This document shows, one piece after another, positions 34,720 to 43,109 of a DNA stretch of 64,000 bases. The position numbers and the translations under genes are program-made. Position 1 is the stretch's first letter; each line of letters starts with the position of its first letter. The stretch is taken from contig JAMQGV010000049.1 in the NCBI GenBank assembly GCA_025994075.1, positions 62,001 to 126,000 on the forward strand. The letters run 5' to 3'. The notes below the pieces were generated by a model. That model saw nothing but the letters and a program-made list of their open reading frames with translations, was not told the origin of the DNA and ran no database searches. The DNA is from Vicinamibacteria bacterium (GTDB lineage Bacteria > Acidobacteriota > Vicinamibacteria > Fen-336).

Positions 34720-35448
34720 ATGCACGTCGAGCAGCACCGCTGGTTCAGCCACCGCATGGGGCGCGAGATGCCCGTGCGCGTCTACGGGCACTACGGCGCG
34801 CCGATCCTCGGTTTCCCGACCAGCGGCGGCGACGAGCGCGAGCTGGAGGGCCAGGGCCTGATCGGGGCGCTGGCCCACCACATCGACGCCGGCAAGGTGA
34901 AGTTCTACTGCATCGACACCGGCAACAACCAGAGCTGGTACGACAAGCAGGCCCACCCCCGCCACCGCAGCTACGTGCAGGCGATGTTCGACGCCTACGT
35001 GGCGAGCGAGGTGGTGCCGTTCATCCACGACCACTGCAAGGGCGCGCAGCCGATCACGACGATGGGCGCCTCGTTCGGCGCGTACCACGCGGCCAACACG
35101 CTGTTCAAGCATCCCGACGTGGTGAAGCGCTGCCTGGCGCTGTCGGGCGTCTACGACATCCGCAAGTTCATGGACGGCGACTACGACGACAACTTCTACT
35201 TCAACAACCCGATCGACTACGTGCAGAACCTCGACGACGGCTGGTTCCGCCAGCACCTGGCTTCGTGCGACATCCGCCTCGCCACCGGCACCGGCCCGTG
35301 GGAGGACAGCGGGCCGACTTACCGCTTCTCCGAGGTGCTGAAGCAGAAGGGCATCAATCACTCGCTGGACGACTGGGGTCCGGACGGCGGCCACGACTGG
35401 CCGTACTGGAAGCGGATGATGGATCTCTACATCCAGAGACTCTTCTAG
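34720..35448 (+). CDS. Alpha/beta-hydrolase esterase (esterase D / PF00756-like)
   Basis: A cytoplasmic 242-aa hydrolase. The nucleophile elbow is G-A-S118-F-G, the C-terminal GGHDWPYWKRMM gives the catalytic His, and an oxyanion-type strand appears as GFPTSGGDERE near the N-terminus. This is the pattern of the putative esterase family; the substrate is not evident. It has its own promoter (TAGAAT) and a strong ribosome binding site, and probably forms a single-gene unit before the Uma2 operon. Confidence 0.88.
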   Translation: MHVEQHRWFSHRMGREMPVRVYGHYGAPILGFPTSGGDERELEGQGLIGALAHHIDAGKVKFYCIDTGNNQSWYDKQAHPRHRSYVQAMFDAYVASEVVPFIHDHCKGAQPITTMGASFGAYHAANTLFKHPDVVKRCLALSGVYDIRKFMDGDYDDNFYFNNPIDYVQNLDDGWFRQHLASCDIRLATGTGPWEDSGPTYRFSEVLKQKGINHSLDDWGPDGGHDWPYWKRMMDLYIQRLF

Positions 35449-35484
35449 ACATCCGCGCGCACGGGCCGGGGGTACCATCGCACG

Positions 35485-36078
35485 ATGGCGACCGATCCCC
35501 GGCCCGGCGCGACCGCCCGCGATCTCGATGCGACGCCCGACGACGGGCGCATCTACGAGATCCTCGACGGGCAGATGGAGGCGCAGCCGCGCCCGCGGCC
35601 CGAGCACGGCCGCGTCGAGGCCGGGCTCTCCTCGGGCCTGTTCGGGCCCTACGATCGCGGGCAGGGCGGGCCGGGCGGCTGGTGGCTCGTCGTCGAGCCG
35701 GAAGTGGCCTTCGGCGCTCGCGACGTCGTCGTCCCGGACCTGGCAGGCTGGCGCCGCGAGCGGCTGCCGGAGCTGCCAGCCGGCCGCATCGAGGTCGTGC
35801 CGGACTGGACGTGCGAGGTGGTCTCGCCCTCCAGCCGCTCGCGTGACCGCGTGCACAAGTCCGACCTGTACCTGCGGACCGGCGTGCGCCACTACTGGAT
35901 CGTCGACCCCGAGGCCCGCACGCTCGAGGCGCTCGAGGCCCGGGAGGGCGTCTGGGTCCGGCTCGGCGGCTGGACGGACGGCGACACCGCCCGCGTCGCT
36001 CCTTTCGAAGCGGTGGAGATCGACGTCGGCGGCCTGTTCGTGCCGCTGCCGCCCGCCCCTGCGCCGGAGGCTCCGTGA
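35485..36078 (+). CDS. Uma2-family (DUF820) putative restriction endonuclease-like protein
   Basis: A 197-aa protein with the PD-(D/E)XK fold of the Uma2 family. The core is visible: YEILDGQ near residue 30, VVVPDLAGW (catalytic Asp), CEVVSPSSRSRD (Glu and following Ser-rich loop) and LRTGVRHYWIVDPEARTLE. Members are abundant in multicellular and soil bacteria and their role is unproven. TACCAT (35473-35478) lies 6 bases before the ATG without a Shine-Dalgarno, so the transcript may be leaderless. It overlaps the next gene by GTGA. Confidence 0.88.
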   Translation: MATDPRPGATARDLDATPDDGRIYEILDGQMEAQPRPRPEHGRVEAGLSSGLFGPYDRGQGGPGGWWLVVEPEVAFGARDVVVPDLAGWRRERLPELPAGRIEVVPDWTCEVVSPSSRSRDRVHKSDLYLRTGVRHYWIVDPEARTLEALEAREGVWVRLGGWTDGDTARVAPFEAVEIDVGGLFVPLPPAPAPEAP

Positions 36079-36626
36079 CGCGTCTGCGAGCGGCGCTCGT
36101 CGTCGCACTCTTCGTGTTCGCCGCCTGGGAGCCGGGCGTGGTGATCGGCGAAGACGGGTGGCAGGCGCTGAAGCTGCCCGCGCCGAAGTTCGAGCTGAAG
36201 GACCTCGAGGGCCGCACGCTGCGTCCTGCCGATCTCGCGGGCAAGGTCGCGGTGGTCGACTTCTGGGCCACGTGGTGCGCGCCCTGCGTGGTCGAGATGC
36301 CCGATCTCGTGGAGTTCCACGAGTCGCTGGCCGGCCGCAGCGACGTGGCCTTCCTGAGCTTCAACGTCACCGAAGAAGCCGAGGTCGTCGCCGCGTTCGC
36401 GAAGAAGCGCAAGCTGCCGTTCCGGATCTTCCTCGCCGACACCGTGCAGGACGCCTTCGGCGTCGAGTACTACCCGGCCAAGTTCGTGCTCGACTACCGC
36501 GACCCGGCAAGGCCGCTGATCCGCTTCCGTCGGGACGGCACCGCGACCGGCGCCGAGCTGCACGCGAAGGTCAAGGCGCTGCTCGCCGAAGGCGCGCCCC
36601 GGAAGGCCGCTCCCGCGAAGCCGTGA
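36075..36626 (+). CDS. TlpA-like exported thioredoxin
   Basis: A thiol-disulfide oxidoreductase of 183 aa in the TlpA/ResA class. An N-terminal hydrophobic signal or anchor (AALVVALFVFAAW) precedes a thioredoxin fold with FWATWCAPC (C68 and C71) and the cis-Pro region at YYPAKFVLDY. It should act in the periplasm, in reduction of disulfides or of cytochrome c apoproteins. The GTG start overlaps the Uma2 stop and the stop overlaps the next GTG, so it is the second gene of a tightly coupled four-gene operon. Confidence 0.9.
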   Translation: MTRLRAALVVALFVFAAWEPGVVIGEDGWQALKLPAPKFELKDLEGRTLRPADLAGKVAVVDFWATWCAPCVVEMPDLVEFHESLAGRSDVAFLSFNVTEEAEVVAAFAKKRKLPFRIFLADTVQDAFGVEYYPAKFVLDYRDPARPLIRFRRDGTATGAELHAKVKALLAEGAPRKAAPAKP

Positions 36627-38068
36627 AGCCCGACCCCGAGTTCGACCTGCCCGCCGACGAGATCCGCCGCCTCGGCCGGGTGGCGGTCGACCTCGTCGCC
36701 GACCACCTCGGGGGCCTCGCCGCGGGCCCCGTGTTCGGCAAGATCGGCCCCCGCGCGCCGTGGTTCGACGAGCCGCTGCCGGAGCAGGGCTGCGACGCGG
36801 ACGCGCTCCTGGCGCGGGTCCGCGAGCAGGTGATGCCGTTCCCGTTCGGCAACTCGCACCCGCGCTTCTTCGCCTTCATCAACGCGACCGCCGACCCGGT
36901 CGGCATCCTCGCCGACCTGCTCGCTTCGGCGAGCAACCCGAACTGCTGGGGCGGCGACCACGCGGCGATCCACGTCGAGCGCCAGGCGCTGCGCTGGATC
37001 GCGGAGCTGCTGGGGTACCCCGCGGACGCCGAAGGCGTGCTCACCTCCGGCGGCTCGATGGCCAACTTCACGGCGCTCGGCGCTGCCCGCCGCGCGGTCT
37101 GCCCGCAGGTGCGCGACGAGGGGCTGCCGCACGACCCGCGGCCCGTCGTCTACGTCTCGGACCAGGTCCACCACTGCGTCGACAAATCGGCCGACCTGCT
37201 CGGCTTCGGCCGCCGCTTCGTGCGCCGGATCGCGACCGACGAGGGCTTCCGGATGCGCGTCGACGCGCTCGAGCAGGCGATCGTCACCGACCGCGCGGCG
37301 GGGCTGCGGCCGGCGATCGTGGTCGGCTCGGCGGGCACCGTGAACACGGGCGCGATCGACCCGCTCGACGCGATCGCCGACGTCGCCGCCCGCGAGGGGC
37401 TGTGGTTCCACGCCGACGGCGCCTACGGCGCGCTGGCCGCGATCGCGATCCCCGCGGCGTTCGCGGGGCTCGCCCGCGCGGACTCGATCGCCGCCGACCC
37501 GCACAAGTGGCTCTACGTGCCCTACGAAGCGGGCGCCACGCTGGTGCGTCGGCCCGGCGGGCTGACCGACGCCTTCGCGCGTCCCGCGGAGTACCTCGAC
37601 CAGGACCCGGAGAGCCCGCTGCTCGGGCCCGTGCTCTTCTCCGAGCGCGGCCCCGAGCTGTCGCGCCGTTTCCGCGCGCTGAAGGTCTGGCTCGGCATCC
37701 AGCGCCACGGCCGCGCGGGCTACGCGCGCGCGATCGGCGCCGACCTGGCCCGCGCGCGGCGCCTCGCCGGACTCGTGAAGGAGCGGCCCGACGCGCTCGA
37801 GCTGGCGGTGGAGCCGACGCTGTCGATCGTCTGCTTCCGCTACGCGCCGCGCGGCAAGGGCCTCGACGAAGCGCGGCTCGACCGCCTCAACCGGCGGATC
37901 GCCAACCGCTGGATCGCCGACGGGTCGTTCTTCCTGGCCCCCACCGTGCTGCGCGGGCGCACGTACCTGCGCGCCGCGATCGTCAACTTCCGCACGTCCG
38001 AGGCCGACCTGGTCGCCCTCCGCGACGCGACGCTGCGCACCGGGGCCGAACTGGAGGAGACGACATGA
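36623..38068 (+). CDS. PLP-dependent group II (aromatic-L-amino-acid-type) decarboxylase
   Basis: A 481-aa cytoplasmic fold-type I PLP enzyme. Family elements in order: FPFGNSHPRFFAFINA, LTSGGSMANFTALGAAR (phosphate-binding), VYVSDQVHHCVDKSADLLG (His stacking on PLP), GTVNTGAIDPLDAIADV, WFHADGAYGA (PLP Asp) and the Schiff-base Lys K295 in ADPHKWLYVPYEAG. This matches aromatic amino-acid decarboxylases, but substrate specificity cannot be read from sequence. The GTG start overlaps the TlpA stop and its own stop overlaps the pirin ATG (ATGA). Confidence 0.92.
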   Translation: MKPDPEFDLPADEIRRLGRVAVDLVADHLGGLAAGPVFGKIGPRAPWFDEPLPEQGCDADALLARVREQVMPFPFGNSHPRFFAFINATADPVGILADLLASASNPNCWGGDHAAIHVERQALRWIAELLGYPADAEGVLTSGGSMANFTALGAARRAVCPQVRDEGLPHDPRPVVYVSDQVHHCVDKSADLLGFGRRFVRRIATDEGFRMRVDALEQAIVTDRAAGLRPAIVVGSAGTVNTGAIDPLDAIADVAAREGLWFHADGAYGALAAIAIPAAFAGLARADSIAADPHKWLYVPYEAGATLVRRPGGLTDAFARPAEYLDQDPESPLLGPVLFSERGPELSRRFRALKVWLGIQRHGRAGYARAIGADLARARRLAGLVKERPDALELAVEPTLSIVCFRYAPRGKGLDEARLDRLNRRIANRWIADGSFFLAPTVLRGRTYLRAAIVNFRTSEADLVALRDATLRTGAELEETT

Positions 38069-39009
38069 GCGCGCCGCTGGCGAACGCGCCGGCCGAGCCG
38101 TGCGCCGCCGATCCCGCTTCCGGGGCCCGCCTCGAGCCGCTGCCCGGCCGCGCCAGCGACCTGATGGGGCTGCCGATCCGCCGCCTGCTGCCGACGAAGG
38201 GTCGTCGCATGATCGGCCCCTGGTGCTTCCTCGACGGCTTCGGGCCACGCTCGTTCGCTTCCGGCAAGCCGATGGACGTGGCGCCGCACCCTCACATCGG
38301 ACTGCAGACGGTTTCGTGGCTGCTGGCTGGCGAGATCCTGCACCGCGACAGCACGGGCGCGACCGGTGTCGGTCGCCCCGGCGTGCTCAACCTGATGACC
38401 TCGGGCCGCGGCATCGCCCACTCGGAAGAGACGCCGGAAGCGCACACCGGGTCGCTGCACGGGGTGCAGCTCTGGGTCGCGTTGCCGGAGGCGTCGCGCC
38501 ACGTCGCGCCGGCGTTCGAGCAGCACGAAGCGGGCGTCGTCACCGAGGACCGCGGCGCCCGCGCGCGGCTGGTGATGGGCGAGCTCGCCGGCACGCGCTC
38601 GCCGGCGACGGCCCACTCGCCGCTGTGCGCCGTCGACCTCGAGCTTCCGGCCGGCGCGCGCCTGGTGTTGCCCCTGGAACCGGGCTTCGAGCATGCGCTG
38701 CTGCCGCTCGCGGGCGACGTGGGGGTGGGCGACGCGCCGCTCGCCGTCGACACCCTGTACGACCTCGGCACGGGCCGCCGCGAGCTGTGCGTGACGGGCG
38801 GTGAGCGCCCGGGCCGCGCGCTGCTGATCGGCGGCGCCCCGTTCGGCGAGCGGATCGTGATGTGGTGGAACTTCGTCGCCCGCGACGCCGACGAGATCGT
38901 CGCCGCCCGCGAGGCCTGGCAGCGCGGCGAGCGCTTCGGAGAAGTTGCGGGCTACCCGGGCGAGCGGCTGCCTGCGCCCGAGATGCTGGCGCGCCCCGCG
39001 CCGCGTTGA
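38065..39009 (+). CDS. Pirin family protein
   Basis: A bicupin of 314 aa. The N-terminal cupin has the pirin signature and metal ligands around PHPHIGLQTVSWLL and the later MTSGRGIAHSEETPE block; the C-terminal segment contains WWNFVARDADEI. Known pirins bind iron and act as quercetinases or transcriptional co-regulators. It is the last gene of the Uma2-TlpA-decarboxylase operon (ATGA overlap) and converges on the 39051-39542 gene. Confidence 0.93.
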   Translation: MSAPLANAPAEPCAADPASGARLEPLPGRASDLMGLPIRRLLPTKGRRMIGPWCFLDGFGPRSFASGKPMDVAPHPHIGLQTVSWLLAGEILHRDSTGATGVGRPGVLNLMTSGRGIAHSEETPEAHTGSLHGVQLWVALPEASRHVAPAFEQHEAGVVTEDRGARARLVMGELAGTRSPATAHSPLCAVDLELPAGARLVLPLEPGFEHALLPLAGDVGVGDAPLAVDTLYDLGTGRRELCVTGGERPGRALLIGGAPFGERIVMWWNFVARDADEIVAAREAWQRGERFGEVAGYPGERLPAPEMLARPAPR

Positions 39010-39050
39010 GGCGGACGCGCCTCTTGTACCACGGGCGCGGCCCGCGCTCG

Positions 39051-39542
39051 TCACTTCAGGCGGCGGGCCTGGGCGTGGAGGGCCGTGAACTCGGTCGCCA
39101 CCGCGTCGGAGAACAGCACGATCTGCTCGGAGGCGCCGGCCGCGGGGTCGTAGGTCTTGCCCGTGACCTCCTTCACGAAGGCGATCAGCTCGCGGTTGAC
39201 GATGTCCGCGAGGATGTCGCCCGTGTCCGTGATCAGCGCCAGGCGCAGCACCCGCAGCATGCGCGCGTAGCGGGCGTGGAACTCGCGGTCGAACACGCCT
39301 TCCCGCAGGCAGGCGCGGCCGTCGAGCGCGAGGTTGGAGAGCTCGTCGGCCAGCTCGCGCTCGCCGGAGGTGCTCATGCGATCGAAGACGCCCTGCAGGC
39401 GGTCGAGGAGCTCGACCGCGACCTCGGAGCGGGGGCGCGGAGTCGAACTCGGGGCCGGGGGCGGGGGCGGCGGCGGCGGCAGGGTCTGGCTGAAGGCGGG
39501 CACGGCCACCAGCAGGGCGGCCACGGCGAATCGGGCGCGCAT
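39051..39542 (-). CDS. Small exported protein with proline-rich linker
   Basis: A 163-aa unrecognised protein. It has a signal peptide (MRARFAVAALLVAVPAFSQ), a poly-Pro stretch (residues about 22-30) and then an all-helical domain of about 120 residues (VELLDRLQGVFDRMSTSGERELADEL.. NRELIAFVKEVTGKTY). GGAGG precedes the ATG. It lies downstream of the DUF1800/DUF1501 pair on the same strand, 112 bases away, with its own Shine-Dalgarno; that gap holds a weak 7-bp hairpin and nothing else I can name. Confidence 0.7.
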   Translation of the reverse strand: MRARFAVAALLVAVPAFSQTLPPPPPPPPAPSSTPRPRSEVAVELLDRLQGVFDRMSTSGERELADELSNLALDGRACLREGVFDREFHARYARMLRVLRLALITDTGDILADIVNRELIAFVKEVTGKTYDPAAGASEQIVLFSDAVATEFTALHAQARRLK

Positions 39543-39654
39543 CGCATCCTCCCGGTCGGTTCTCGGGGGAGTCGGGCGCGGCGACGAGAGCCCCGCGCCG
39601 GCTCACTCGCGCATCGGGATCACGCTAGCACGGGGCGCGGGGTGGCCGCGACCT

Positions 39655-40914
39655 TCAGCCGCGCAGCAGGCCCGGCGGCGCGAGCCGGTGGCCGGGGAAC
39701 ACGGTGGACAGGTCGCGCGCCCCGAGGTGGCCGACCAGCAGCTCGCCCAGCAGGTCGCGGAAGTCCGTCGTCACCTCCAGGTCGCGGCCCTCGAACAGCG
39801 CCTCGTCGCGCAGCCCCGGCCAGCGGCCGACGACCCGCCCGCCCCGCACCGGCCCGCCCAGCACCAGGGCGACGCTGCCGTGACCGTGGTCGGTGCCGCG
39901 CGCGCCGTTCTCCTTCAGCGTGCGGCCGAACTCGGTGAGCACGACGACCGCGACGTCGCTCGTCCTCGAGCCGAGAGCCTGGTGGAACGCGAAGAGCGCC
40001 TCGCCCAGCTCGCGCAGGCGCTGGGCGAGCTGGCCGCTGGCGCCGCCTTCGCCGGAGTGGTGATCCCAGCCGTCCATCTCGACGAACGCCAGCTCCACGC
40101 CCAGGTCCGAGCGCACCAGCCGCGCGACCTCGCGCAACGCCGCGCCGACGCCGGGGCTGCGCCGCCGCGCGCCGAGGGGTCCCATCGCGCGCTCTCCGCG
40201 TGCCGTGCGCGGCTCCGCCATCGGCTCGACGTCGGCCAGCGCGTCGATGGCGCCGAAGGTCTCGCGCGCCGCGCCGCCCAGCGCGTCGCGCGCCGCCGCC
40301 GCGTACATGCCCTCGAACCCGGCCGCCACCCGGGTGCCCGCGGCCTCGCGCAGCTCGAAGCTCGCGGCGTCGGTCAGCGCCACCGCGCCGGCGCGACCCT
40401 GCAGCGCGCGGGGAAGCGTCGGCGAGATCGCGACCGCGCGCAGCGGGCTGGCCGTCGCCGCCGGCTGCGCCTGGAGGTGGCGGTTCATCCAGCCGTCGCG
40501 GGTCGACTTCACGCCTGGTGTGCCGCTCTCCAGGAAGTCCTGGGCGTCGAAGTGCGAGCGCGTCGGGTGCGGGCTGCCGACCGCGTGGACCGCCGCCAGG
40601 CTTCCCTCGCGCCACAGCGGCAGCAGCGGCTCGAGCGCGGGGTGCAGGCCGAAGTGGCCGTCGAGGTCGAGCGCGCCGCCCTCGCGGCCCGGCGCCGCCA
40701 GCGCGATCGTCGGCCGCGCCTGCGCGTACTCCTTCTCGGCGTACGGGATCACGACGTTGAGGCCGTCGCAGGCGCCGCGCTGGAGCAGCACCACCAGGGT
40801 CTTGCCGCGGCCGCCGGGCACCGCGGCGGCGGCCCGCGCCAGCGCCCGCGGGGCCAGCCCGAAGCTGGCGAAGGCGAGACCGGAACCGCGCAGGAAGAAG
40901 CGACGGGTCGGCAT
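39655..40914 (-). CDS. DUF1501 protein with Tat signal
   Basis: A 419-aa protein of the DUF1501 family, related to the sulfatase/phosphatase fold. The N-terminus TRRFFLRGSGLAFASFG is a twin-arginine signal; LVVLLQRGACDGLNVVIPY, the DFLESG.. segment and EFGRTLKENGARGTDHGHG are the family blocks. It is exported folded and its function is unknown. The start follows the DUF1800 stop by 3 bases, with its GGAGG ribosome binding site formed by the last codons of DUF1800, so the two are co-expressed; this pairing is conserved in many phyla. Confidence 0.93.
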   Translation of the reverse strand: MPTRRFFLRGSGLAFASFGLAPRALARAAAAVPGGRGKTLVVLLQRGACDGLNVVIPYAEKEYAQARPTIALAAPGREGGALDLDGHFGLHPALEPLLPLWREGSLAAVHAVGSPHPTRSHFDAQDFLESGTPGVKSTRDGWMNRHLQAQPAATASPLRAVAISPTLPRALQGRAGAVALTDAASFELREAAGTRVAAGFEGMYAAAARDALGGAARETFGAIDALADVEPMAEPRTARGERAMGPLGARRRSPGVGAALREVARLVRSDLGVELAFVEMDGWDHHSGEGGASGQLAQRLRELGEALFAFHQALGSRTSDVAVVVLTEFGRTLKENGARGTDHGHGSVALVLGGPVRGGRVVGRWPGLRDEALFEGRDLEVTTDFRDLLGELLVGHLGARDLSTVFPGHRLAPPGLLRG

Positions 40915-40917
40915 GGC

Positions 40918-42690
40918 TTACCTCCGCTGGAACTCGGGCGAGCCGAGGGCGAGGCCGGCGACGCGGGCCGGCGGCAGGTCGAGGCTCTCGGCGAGCGTTG
41001 CGCGGGTCGCCTCCGAGAGCGGCATCGGCAGCAGCCGGGCGAGCAGCGCCTCGCGCGACGGCTCGCCGCCACCGAGCGAAGCGAGGTCCACGCGCACGCC
41101 GGCGACTTCGCCGGCCACGAGATCGAGCGCGAAGTTGAGCCGGGCCAGCAGGCCGCTGGTGGAAACCCAGGCGTCGGCCGTGTCCGCATAGCCGGTCGGC
41201 GGCTGGCAGCCGTAGAGCGGCATCCCCATCTCGCCGAGCCGGCGCGCGAGGTCGGCCGCGGAGCTCACGTCGGCGCCCGTCGCGCGCAGCGCCGAGGCGA
41301 CGAACTCGAGCGGCGTCTTCACCTTCGCGTGGCGCACCGCCGGGTCGAAGAACTCCGGGGCGGTGACGATCGAGCGCACGACCTCGCGCAGGTCGCCGCG
41401 CGTGCGGGCGAACACCGCCGCGGCGCGGTCGACGATCGACGCGGGCGGCTCGTCGGCGACCAGCCGTCGCGACAGCTTCAGCGCGATGTGGCGCGCGGTC
41501 GCGGGGTGCGCCGCCAGCCGTTCGAGGAGCCGCAGCCCCTCGTCCACGCCTTCGCCGGCCACGCGCTCGCCCAGCACGGTCTTGGGCTTCGGGTCGTGCA
41601 TCCGCGCGTCGAAGCCGAAGCGCGGCTGCTGCTGGAGCAGGCCCTGGACGGTCCAGCCGGTGAACACGCGCGCGACCTCGACCACGTCCTGCTGCGTGTA
41701 GCCGCCGTCGACGCCGAGCGTGTGCAGCTCCAGCAGCTCGCGGGCGTAGTTCTCGTTGAGGCCGGTGCGGCGCTGGGCGAGCAGGCGCATCTCCGCGGTG
41801 CGCGCGTCGTCGCCGCGGCCGCCGGCCTTGCCGCCACCCGCCCCGCCCCGCATCCGCCCGCCGCCGAAACCGCCCGCGCCACCGCCGAAGCCCCCGCGGC
41901 CGCGCATCGCCGGGTCGCCCCCGAAGCCGCCGCGGCCGCCCATTCCCCGCCCGCCCGCGCCGCGGCCCGACTCCATGGACTCGCGCAGGCGCTTCGCGGC
42001 CTCGGGGTCGACGGACAGCGCGTTGTCGAGGTAGACGAGCATCGCCGGGCTCTGCGCGGTGGCGACGAGCAGGTCCTGGAAGCGGCCCCAGACGTGGCGG
42101 CGGATCACGTCGCGCTCGTACTCGGCGATCAGGAACGAGACGGGCCGCTTGCCGGAGAACACGTTGAAGTGGTTGAACCAGAAGTCGACCAGCACCTCCT
42201 CGAGCTGGCGCTCGGCGTACACGGCGCGCAGCAGCCCGGCCTGCTGCAGCTCGTCCGCGACCTGGCGCGGCTGACCCCGCATCTGGCTCGCGTAGCGGCG
42301 CACGACCTCGCGCCGCGTGCGCTGGCCAGCGTCCGACTCGTCGCGCTCGGCCACGGCCTGGCGCAGCTCGCGGCGGGCCTCGGGCGGCACTTCCCAGCCC
42401 GCCATCAACTCGGCGCTGGACAGGCCGTGCGTGCGCAACCCGCGCAGGCGGGCCTCGAGGGCGTCTTCGTCGATCCCCCGCGGGTCGAGCTGGCGTTCGA
42501 TCCAGCGCTCGACGCCCTCGCGGGCGACCCGCTCGACCTCGCCAGGGCGGGCCCCGAACGACAGCCGCGCCAGCACGTGGGCCGCGCGCTCCGTGGCATC
42601 CGGGGCGGCGGCGGCCGGTGCCAGCGGCGCGGACAGCAGGGCGATCAGGGTGGCGGCCAGCGCCCGCCGCCCGGGGCTCGGGTTCTTCAT
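40918..42690 (-). CDS. DUF1800 exported protein with Gly/Arg-rich insert
   Basis: A 590-aa DUF1800 protein, partner of the DUF1501 gene. A signal peptide (about 1-28) precedes the helical core with ARLSFGARPGEVERV, VLVDFWFNHFNVFSGK, GLNENYARELLELHTLGVDGGYTQ and FTGWTV blocks. Residues 241-296 (41803-41970) form a low-complexity insert of GGRGGFGG- and RGG-like repeats in a loop just before the GLNENYARELL block. Function is unknown; the pair is thought to work together in the envelope. Its ATG overlaps the TGA of a short upstream frame (ATGA), see the remnant entry. Confidence 0.92.
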   Translation of the reverse strand: MKNPSPGRRALAATLIALLSAPLAPAAAAPDATERAAHVLARLSFGARPGEVERVAREGVERWIERQLDPRGIDEDALEARLRGLRTHGLSSAELMAGWEVPPEARRELRQAVAERDESDAGQRTRREVVRRYASQMRGQPRQVADELQQAGLLRAVYAERQLEEVLVDFWFNHFNVFSGKRPVSFLIAEYERDVIRRHVWGRFQDLLVATAQSPAMLVYLDNALSVDPEAAKRLRESMESGRGAGGRGMGGRGGFGGDPAMRGRGGFGGGAGGFGGGRMRGGAGGGKAGGRGDDARTAEMRLLAQRRTGLNENYARELLELHTLGVDGGYTQQDVVEVARVFTGWTVQGLLQQQPRFGFDARMHDPKPKTVLGERVAGEGVDEGLRLLERLAAHPATARHIALKLSRRLVADEPPASIVDRAAAVFARTRGDLREVVRSIVTAPEFFDPAVRHAKVKTPLEFVASALRATGADVSSAADLARRLGEMGMPLYGCQPPTGYADTADAWVSTSGLLARLNFALDLVAGEVAGVRVDLASLGGGEPSREALLARLLPMPLSEATRATLAESLDLPPARVAGLALGSPEFQRR

Positions 42691-42830
42691 GTCTCCCTTG
42701 GACCGGCCGCAGGCGTGAGGGGTTGAACGTCAGGACGCCGGAGTGAGGCGCGCCACAGCCCGAACGCCACGAGCCCCGCCAGCTCCAGCCAGACCAGGCA
42801 ACCGAGGCCGAGCTGGCGCGCATCGACTGC
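42687..42830 (-). pseudogene. Possible 3' remnant of a small membrane-protein gene upstream of DUF1800
   Basis: The minus-strand frame reads VDARQLGLGCLVWLELAGLV then AFGLWRASLRRPDV and ends in a TGA that overlaps the DUF1800 ATG (ATGA), the coupling style used throughout this window. It has one clear membrane helix and GC-rich third positions in its first half, but no ATG, GTG or TTG start; the frame runs backward into the divergent vapB gene. It may be a gene truncated by arrival of vapBC. A chance hydrophobic frame cannot be excluded. Confidence 0.35.
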
Positions 42831-42833
42831 AAT

Positions 42834-42848
42834 GGTAGAATTTCTGCC
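42834..42848 (+). promoter_or_regulatory. Candidate VapBC promoter/operator
   Basis: GGTAGAA-T-TTCTGCC, a dyad with 7-base arms and one mismatch, is centred on the -10 box TAGAAT (42836-42841), and the vapB ATG follows 7 bases after the box. Antitoxins of the AbrB type commonly bind such sites to repress their own operon. Confidence 0.5.
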
Positions 42849-43109
42849 ATGAAAGCTACCATCGACAGTGCCGGCCGGATCGTCGTGCCCAAGGCGCTGC
42901 GGCGGGCCGCGCGGCTCGAGCCCGGCACGGAGCTCGAGTTCCGGCTGGTCGGAAGCCACATCGAGCTGGAGCCCACCGCAGCCTCCGTTCGGCTCGAACG
43001 TCGTGGTGGTCTGACGGTCGCCGTACCGGTCGAGCCGAAGGAGACCGTGACGCAGGACGAGACGGATGCCGTCCTGCACTCGATCCGCTCGGGCCGAGCG
43101 CGCGGATGA
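42849..43109 (+). CDS. vapB: AbrB/MazE-type antitoxin (VapB)
   Basis: An 86-aa antitoxin. The N-terminal swapped-hairpin DNA-binding domain is clear (MKATIDSAGRIVVPKALRRA, then LEPGTELEFR), and the C-terminal 35 residues would wrap the toxin. It should neutralise the adjacent PIN RNase and repress the operon through the dyad on its promoter. The mRNA is probably leaderless (no Shine-Dalgarno, -10 box 7 bases upstream). The stop overlaps vapC (ATGA). Confidence 0.9.
   Translation: MKATIDSAGRIVVPKALRRAARLEPGTELEFRLVGSHIELEPTAASVRLERRGGLTVAVPVEPKETVTQDETDAVLHSIRSGRARG

Noticed and set aside
30666..34757. 1363-codon open frame on the minus strand across rho and the ADOP permease
   Set aside because: It is the antisense shadow of two certain genes, with composition expected from GC-rich third positions; no domain is recognisable.
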